Positions 10,501-10,702 of a stretch of DNA of 10,702 bases are shown piece after piece (positions within the stretch are counted from its first letter, which is position 1; each line of letters begins with the position of its first letter). Where the stretch lies: NCBI GenBank assembly GCA_004335635.1, contig QAXH01003962.1, forward strand, positions 1-10,702, given 5' to 3'. The notes beneath the pieces were generated by a model. That model had not been told where the DNA came from and searched no databases. It saw only the letters and a list, made by a program, of their open reading frames with translations. The translations under genes were made by a program, and so were the position numbers. Source of the DNA: Chloromonas sp. AAM2. Taxonomy: Eukaryota > Chlorophyta > Chlorophyceae > Chlamydomonadales > Chlamydomonadaceae.

Positions 10501-10702
10501 TGACGTGCCTGTACTTGGCACTGGTGCTGGTGCGCAGGAAGGTAAGGCCCAGGGGCTTCCCGCAAGAAGTACAGGTGGGCATTGCCCAAAGGCTTCCCGT
10601 CAGTCAAAGCCAAACCAATTTTTGGTTCTGGATTTCGAGTACCGTATCATCGCCGAATTAAGTCGAAAGAAATTCCCTTCAATTTTGCAGCCTCGACTAA
10701 TT
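1382..10702 (+). CDS. MCTP: MCTP-like protein: four C2 domains plus PRT_C membrane region, spliced gene, 3' incomplete
   Basis: About 18 plus-strand exons join in frame into roughly 1,300 residues. Approximate residues in this model: C2-1 8-240, C2-2 290-390, C2-3 530-770, C2-4 960-1144, PRT_C region from 1144. Plant MCTP signatures seen include an AYC-like strand (YDCYLVLKSGPYWVV), the C2-D end strand (LLGRLRLRASQL), PLL at the start of PRT_C, LANWKRVMTVLG matching the plant ANFFR stretch, SWQRPW before the membrane hairpin, and RPRG after it. Family knowledge: MCTPs anchor in the ER by the C-terminal hydrophobic region and bind anionic lipids of the plasma membrane through C2 domains. The protein is very divergent from plants, with long low-complexity inserts and incomplete calcium ligands. 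The start is uncertain: the ATG at 1382 is in frame just before C2-1, but exons further left are possible. The 3' end lies outside the window. Alternative: another C2-tether family, less likely given the PRT_C match. Confidence 0.75.
1731..1756 (+). CDS. possible micro-exon of C2-1
   Basis: The acceptor CCTCACCAG (ending at 1730) and a weak donor A|GTTCTG (1757) bound 26 bases that join phase 2 to phase 1 and read KWELSPSVLS with the flanks. This supplies the third-strand segment with a tryptophan that C2-1 otherwise lacks. The joined length between the second and fourth strands then matches plant C2 domains. The donor is poor, so this is tentative. Confidence 0.3.
1837..1921 (+). repeat. interspersed repeat, copy B
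   Basis: Full-length copy from TTACATCAGC through the core CCGCATAGCACTGTGTAAAG (1856-1875) to CACCGGTATATGCA. It contains CAGCTTAGCCGG, which differs at one base from the tRNA-type box A consensus TRGCNNARYNGG. TTTACA near the start and TGTAAA after the core are inverted with respect to each other. Lies between proposed exons. Confidence 0.8.
2027..2166 (+). CDS. exon: middle strands of C2-1
   Basis: Acceptor GTTGCATGCAG (ending at 2026), phase 1. Reads SSELFLLREDDLLLTNM, then VLSLSVVAVRGG, fitting the fourth and fifth strands (plant NQVFAFSKDRIQSS, then LEVVVKDKD). Loop 3 after VVAV is glycine/serine-rich and lacks calcium-binding aspartates. Ends CACAG|GTGAGC at 2167, phase 0, a strong donor. 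Confidence 0.7.
2259..2288. repeat. small inverted repeat in intron
   Basis: GTATCAT (2259-2265) and ATGATAC (2282-2288) are perfect 7-base arms around a 16-base GC-rich spacer, inside the 2167-2307 intron. It could form a short hairpin, but arms of this length arise by chance. Confidence 0.3.
2308..2631 (+). CDS. exon: late C2-1 strand and low-complexity insert
   Basis: Acceptor TTTTTTGCAG (ending at 2307), phase 0. LDLSEPDGLLLGGLRRG and ALLHLPLHPP fit the LLG strand of a C2 domain. An insert of about 75 Gly/Ala/Ser/Gln-rich residues follows, then EEWQ at the donor CAG|GTGCGC (2632, phase 0). The tryptophan corresponds to the QWY position before the last C2 strand in plant MCTPs. A strong GC rise at 2330-2460 contrasts with the AT-richer introns on both sides. 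Confidence 0.75.
2797..2905 (+). CDS. exon: last strand of C2-1
   Basis: Acceptor TGCCACAG (ending at 2796), phase 0; donor CTG|GTGAGC at 2906, phase 1. Reads DVPRAKTAAPGSGSG, then VGLLVVSCWLQPTWCD, matching the plant segment that ends a C2 domain (GELMLAVWYGTQAD). The other two frames are also partly open, but only this one joins both neighbours in frame. Confidence 0.7.
2906..3301 (+). other. intron of about 396 bases
   Basis: GTGAGC donor and TTGTGTTTCCAG acceptor, phase 1. Nothing else recognised. ATGGCACTGGAATGGCA near 2950 is a minor short direct repeat. Confidence 0.65.
3302..3437 (+). CDS. exon: linker between C2-1 and C2-2 with a second end-strand-like motif
   Basis: Joins phase 1 after TGTTTCCAG. 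Reads SPDLQPSWCLPLDHLPPGG, then VMHSVAAVAYNEPP. This again resembles the tryptophan-plus-last-strand segment of an MCTP C2 domain (APQWYRLED, then MLAVWYGT), which the previous exon already supplies. There is no clear GT donor near the end. The AAG|GCAAGG at 3438 is a good GC-type donor and keeps phase 2 with the next exon. ACA|GTACTC at 3424 is the GT alternative, with acceptor at 3601. Confidence 0.65.
3592..3784 (+). CDS. exon: opening strands of C2-2
   Basis: Acceptor GTCCACAG (ending at 3591), phase 2. Reads HLRARVMLLCLDLSCLVPF, corresponding to the plant C2-C opening YLRVNVIEAQDLIPSD, then QAALLASTRQVLATLL and LVLNPDPQ, corresponding to the second and third strands and the INPMWNE turn. 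Loop 1 has lost its aspartates. The donor chosen is CAG|GTGGCC at 3785, phase 0. Reading through to 3847 or 3874 is possible but uses weaker donors and gives a less domain-like sequence. Confidence 0.6.
3785..4366 (+). other. intron of about 582 bases with a GC-rich open stretch
   Basis: Contains copy C of the interspersed repeat and, at 3896-4120, a GC-rich stretch open in one frame (reading TSPTPATQGLARGSS and further Gly/Ala/Arg/Ser). That stretch could be an extra or alternative exon, but its acceptors are all phase 2 in that frame and no phase 2 donor exists upstream. The right end is a strong acceptor, TCTGCCTGTCAGCACAG. Confidence 0.45.
4171..4236 (+). repeat. interspersed repeat, copy C (3' part degenerate)
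   Basis: TTACATCAGCGTAGCC followed by the exact core CCGCATAGCACTGTGTAAAG (4191-4210). After GGG it diverges from copies B and D, with only weak similarity (ATGCCCAGAACCGGT) to their 3' part. Confidence 0.7.
4367..4411 (+). CDS. likely micro-exon completing C2-2
   Basis: A 45-base segment between a pyrimidine-rich acceptor (ending at 4366) and AGC|GTGGGG, phase 0 at both ends, reading VCPGSWYAIHHLEES. Joined to the next exon, tryptophan to the LRIQV strand is about the same distance as in C2-4 (VWDLAARLPL to MVTVAL). Without it the domain lacks a fourth strand. The C at the last exon base is unusual for this gene. Confidence 0.45.
4606..5157 (+). CDS. exon: end of C2-2, long linker, first strand of C2-3
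   Basis: Acceptor TGCCCCACAG (ending at 4605), donor GTG|GTGAGC (5158), both phase 0. EVGLRIQVHGNELLAHVG then NFFGKLHHALHKD fit the fifth strand, loop 3 and FIGRV-type strand of C2-2 (compare LEVVVKDKDLVKDDFIGRV). About 130 Pro/Ser/Ala/Thr-rich residues follow, likely disordered. WDPLRHVVVTSLGAGTP at the end is the likely opening strand of C2-3. It is the second longest uninterrupted coding stretch in the gene. Confidence 0.8.
5158..5538 (+). other. intron of about 381 bases
   Basis: GTGAGC donor, GTTGCTCGCAG acceptor, phase 0. It holds a pyrimidine-rich stretch around 5345-5470 (repeated CCTGTCCTG/CCTGCC motifs). Open frames across this region on both strands have no recognisable content. 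Confidence 0.6.
5539..5616 (+). CDS. exon: loop 1 and second strand of C2-3
   Basis: 78 bases, phase 0 at both ends, reading LGALEDAGFATTNDAP then ALDCAFCWLK. The second part is the DPYVEVKL-type strand with one Asp kept. The donor is AAG|GTGAAT at 5617. Confidence 0.7.
5723..6054 (+). CDS. exon: third to fifth strands of C2-3, with a Pro/Ala-rich insert
   Basis: Acceptor AAATGCTTACAG (ending at 5722), phase 0. ISCEGQEHISRM is the third strand. About 60 Pro/Ser/Ala-rich residues are inserted before AGWAVDEPPMLLGV (fourth strand with its tryptophan) and LGMELDLWASKDS (fifth strand and loop 3, Asp kept). It ends AA|GTGAGT at 6055, phase 2, the closest match to the donor consensus in the gene. 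Confidence 0.8.
6304..6383 (+). CDS. exon: GKSLVKL strand of C2-3
   Basis: Acceptor TTGTTGGCAG (ending at 6303), phase 2 to phase 1. Reads SRGKSLVKLTAPLSRILEA, matching the plant VLGRVSIPLSxVE strand. The donor is GCAG|GTGAAC at 6384. Confidence 0.75.
6581..6744 (+). CDS. exon: end of C2-3
   Basis: Acceptor TGTGTGTGCAG (ending at 6580), phase 1 to 0. Reads SALLQRLGLQEPGGVPAFMD then PQGEVLVQ, the segment before and into the last strand of C2 (plant SRWYNLEKP, then RIHLRVCLEGG). The donor is CAG|GTGGGC at 6745. Confidence 0.7.
7035..7786 (+). CDS. exon: C2-3/C2-4 linker and opening of C2-4
   Basis: Acceptor TTGTGCGCCAG (ending at 7034), phase 0. GAVAVGLAVEAVDADDR comes first. A linker of about 160 residues rich in Gln, Ser and Pro follows, with a QPLSER tandem duplication. 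C2-4 then opens as GYLDLVLHSTSLVVPAKD and, after a Gly/Ser insert, KTYDCYLVLK. These match plant VLELGILSAHGLMPMKTKD and TTDAYCVAKYG, including both loop 1 aspartates. The donor AA|GTAGGT (7787, phase 2) lies just before an in-frame TAG, so splicing here is required. Confidence 0.85.
7163..7198 (+). repeat. 18-base tandem duplication in coding sequence
   Basis: ACAGCCACTGTCAGAGAG occurs twice back to back (7163-7180 and 7181-7198), followed by a partial ACAGC. The unit is six codons, so the frame is preserved and the protein gains a repeated QPLSER. Confidence 0.9.
7787..8091 (+). other. intron of about 305 bases
   Basis: GTAGGT donor, TTTTGCCCGCAG acceptor, phase 2. The junction restores a lysine codon (AA+G) and produces the plant-like VLKSGPYWVV. 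No other feature seen. Confidence 0.75.
8092..8272 (+). CDS. exon: third to fifth strands of C2-4
   Basis: Reads SGPYWVVTAPRPI (plant YGQKWVRTRTI), then SAPAVWDLAARLPL (plant SPRWNEQYTWEV) and MVTVALFRAAEG (plant VVTVGVFDN). The tryptophans are conserved, but loop 3 FDN is replaced by FRA, losing a calcium ligand. Phase 2 to phase 0, donor CAG|GTGGCG at 8273; AAG|GTGGGG at 8252 is an in-frame alternative. Confidence 0.85.
8453..8644 (+). CDS. exon: last strands of C2-4 and entry to PRT_C
   Basis: Acceptor GGGCTGCAG (ending at 8452), phase 0 at both ends. Reads GDQLLGRLRLRASQLRARM, then AAVSLPMLGE and VVATCQVSLM. These match the plant C2-D sequence DSRIGKVRIRLSTLETDR, then HSYPLLVLH and IHLAVRFTC. 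One of the clearest homology blocks in the gene. The donor is ATG|GTGAGA at 8645. Confidence 0.85.
8645..9012 (+). other. intron of about 368 bases
   Basis: GTGAGA donor, CATTGCTTGCAG acceptor, phase 0. A near-palindromic GTGTCAGGTACACCGCTGA...GTGGGTACCTGATGC stretch near 8682-8724 is weak. No exon seen. Confidence 0.7.
9013..9106 (+). CDS. exon: start of PRT_C region
   Basis: Reads ATWPLLDRLLAAYAEPP, then PIMLLQMGCLAG. WPLLDRL lines up with plant QPLLPKM, directly after the C2-4 end as in plants. Phase 0 to phase 1, donor GCAG|GTAGGG at 9107. Confidence 0.75.
9107..10161 (+). other. long intron of about 1,055 bases
   Basis: Phase 1. Contains repeat copy D (9255-9340) and an 11-base direct repeat CAGGTTGAACA at 9583-9593 and 9602-9612. 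The base composition is more AT-rich than elsewhere and no coding stretch is recognised. A further small exon cannot be excluded, but the flanking exons join well without one. Confidence 0.6.
9255..9340 (+). repeat. interspersed repeat, copy D
   Basis: Near-identical to copy B from CATCAGC to CACCGGTGTATGCA, with the exact core CCGCATAGCACTGTGTAAAG at 9275-9294 and the following GGGGATTCAGAGAGCCCA block. Located in the long intron. Confidence 0.8.
10162..10574 (+). CDS. exon: PRT_C region and first membrane hairpin
   Basis: Acceptor CATGTGCGCAG (ending at 10161), phase 1. EEAIERRRRRAALGWLSS and SRRLLEDG correspond to the plant LRYQATQIVAARLSRAEPPL and VVEYMLDVGS segments. LANWKRVMTVLG corresponds to ANFFRIMGVLSG and QSWQRPWHSGG to CNWKNPITTV. 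The hydrophobic stretches GGVAVCVVLAAAW and SLTCLYLALVLV then form the likely membrane hairpin. The right limit is uncertain: AAG|GTAAGG at 10542 is the better donor, but reading on to CAG|GTGGGC at 10575 adds VRPRGFPQEVQ, whose RPR matches plant RFRPRHP. Both are phase 0. Confidence 0.8.
10691..10702 (+). CDS. possible start of the next exon, cut by the window end
   Basis: A strong acceptor (CCCTTCAATTTTGCAG, ending at 10690) follows either donor of the previous exon, phase 0. Only four codons (PRLI) are visible. Confidence 0.4.

Overview
The window looks like nuclear DNA of a green alga, probably a chlorophyte (class not determined). It is moderately GC-rich and carries one large spliced plus-strand gene. 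Introns run from about 100 to just over 1000 bases. Donors are mostly GTG-type (GTGAGC, GTGAGT, GTGGGC) and acceptors are of the TGCAG or CACAG type. I see no bacterial-style operon, Shine-Dalgarno site, tRNA, rRNA or CRISPR.

Almost the whole window reads as one divergent MCTP gene (multiple C2 domains and transmembrane region protein, plant type with a C-terminal PRT_C region). I built about 18 exons by eye, from roughly 1382 to beyond the right edge. All proposed junctions keep the reading frame, giving about 1,300 residues. The domain order is: C2-1 (1403-2905), a linker, C2-2 (3592 to about 4690), a Pro/Ser/Ala-rich linker, C2-3 (about 5098-6744), a Gln/Ser-rich linker (7110-7600), C2-4 (about 7615-8644), then the start of the PRT_C/membrane region (9013 onward). 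The best protein matches are in C2-4 and the C-terminal part, where successive exons follow plant MCTPs strand by strand. Further C-terminal sequence must lie to the right of the window.

The left 1.4 kb is not resolved. A candidate exon at 89-203, followed by an acidic stretch at 485 onward, could be the end of another C2 domain of the same gene or the end of a neighbour. An ATG at 1382 could be an initiator.

Non-coding content is mostly introns. Four same-orientation copies of an approximately 85-base interspersed repeat lie at about 1012, 1837, 4171 and 9255, all outside the proposed exons. There is also an in-frame 18-base tandem duplication in the Gln-rich linker, a likely GC-AG intron at 3438-3591, and two very small exons that complete C2 domains.

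In land plants MCTPs tether endoplasmic reticulum to plasma membrane through lipid-binding C2 domains and are prominent at plasmodesmata. A similar tether role here is an inference from family membership only. All exon limits are visual predictions without transcript data.
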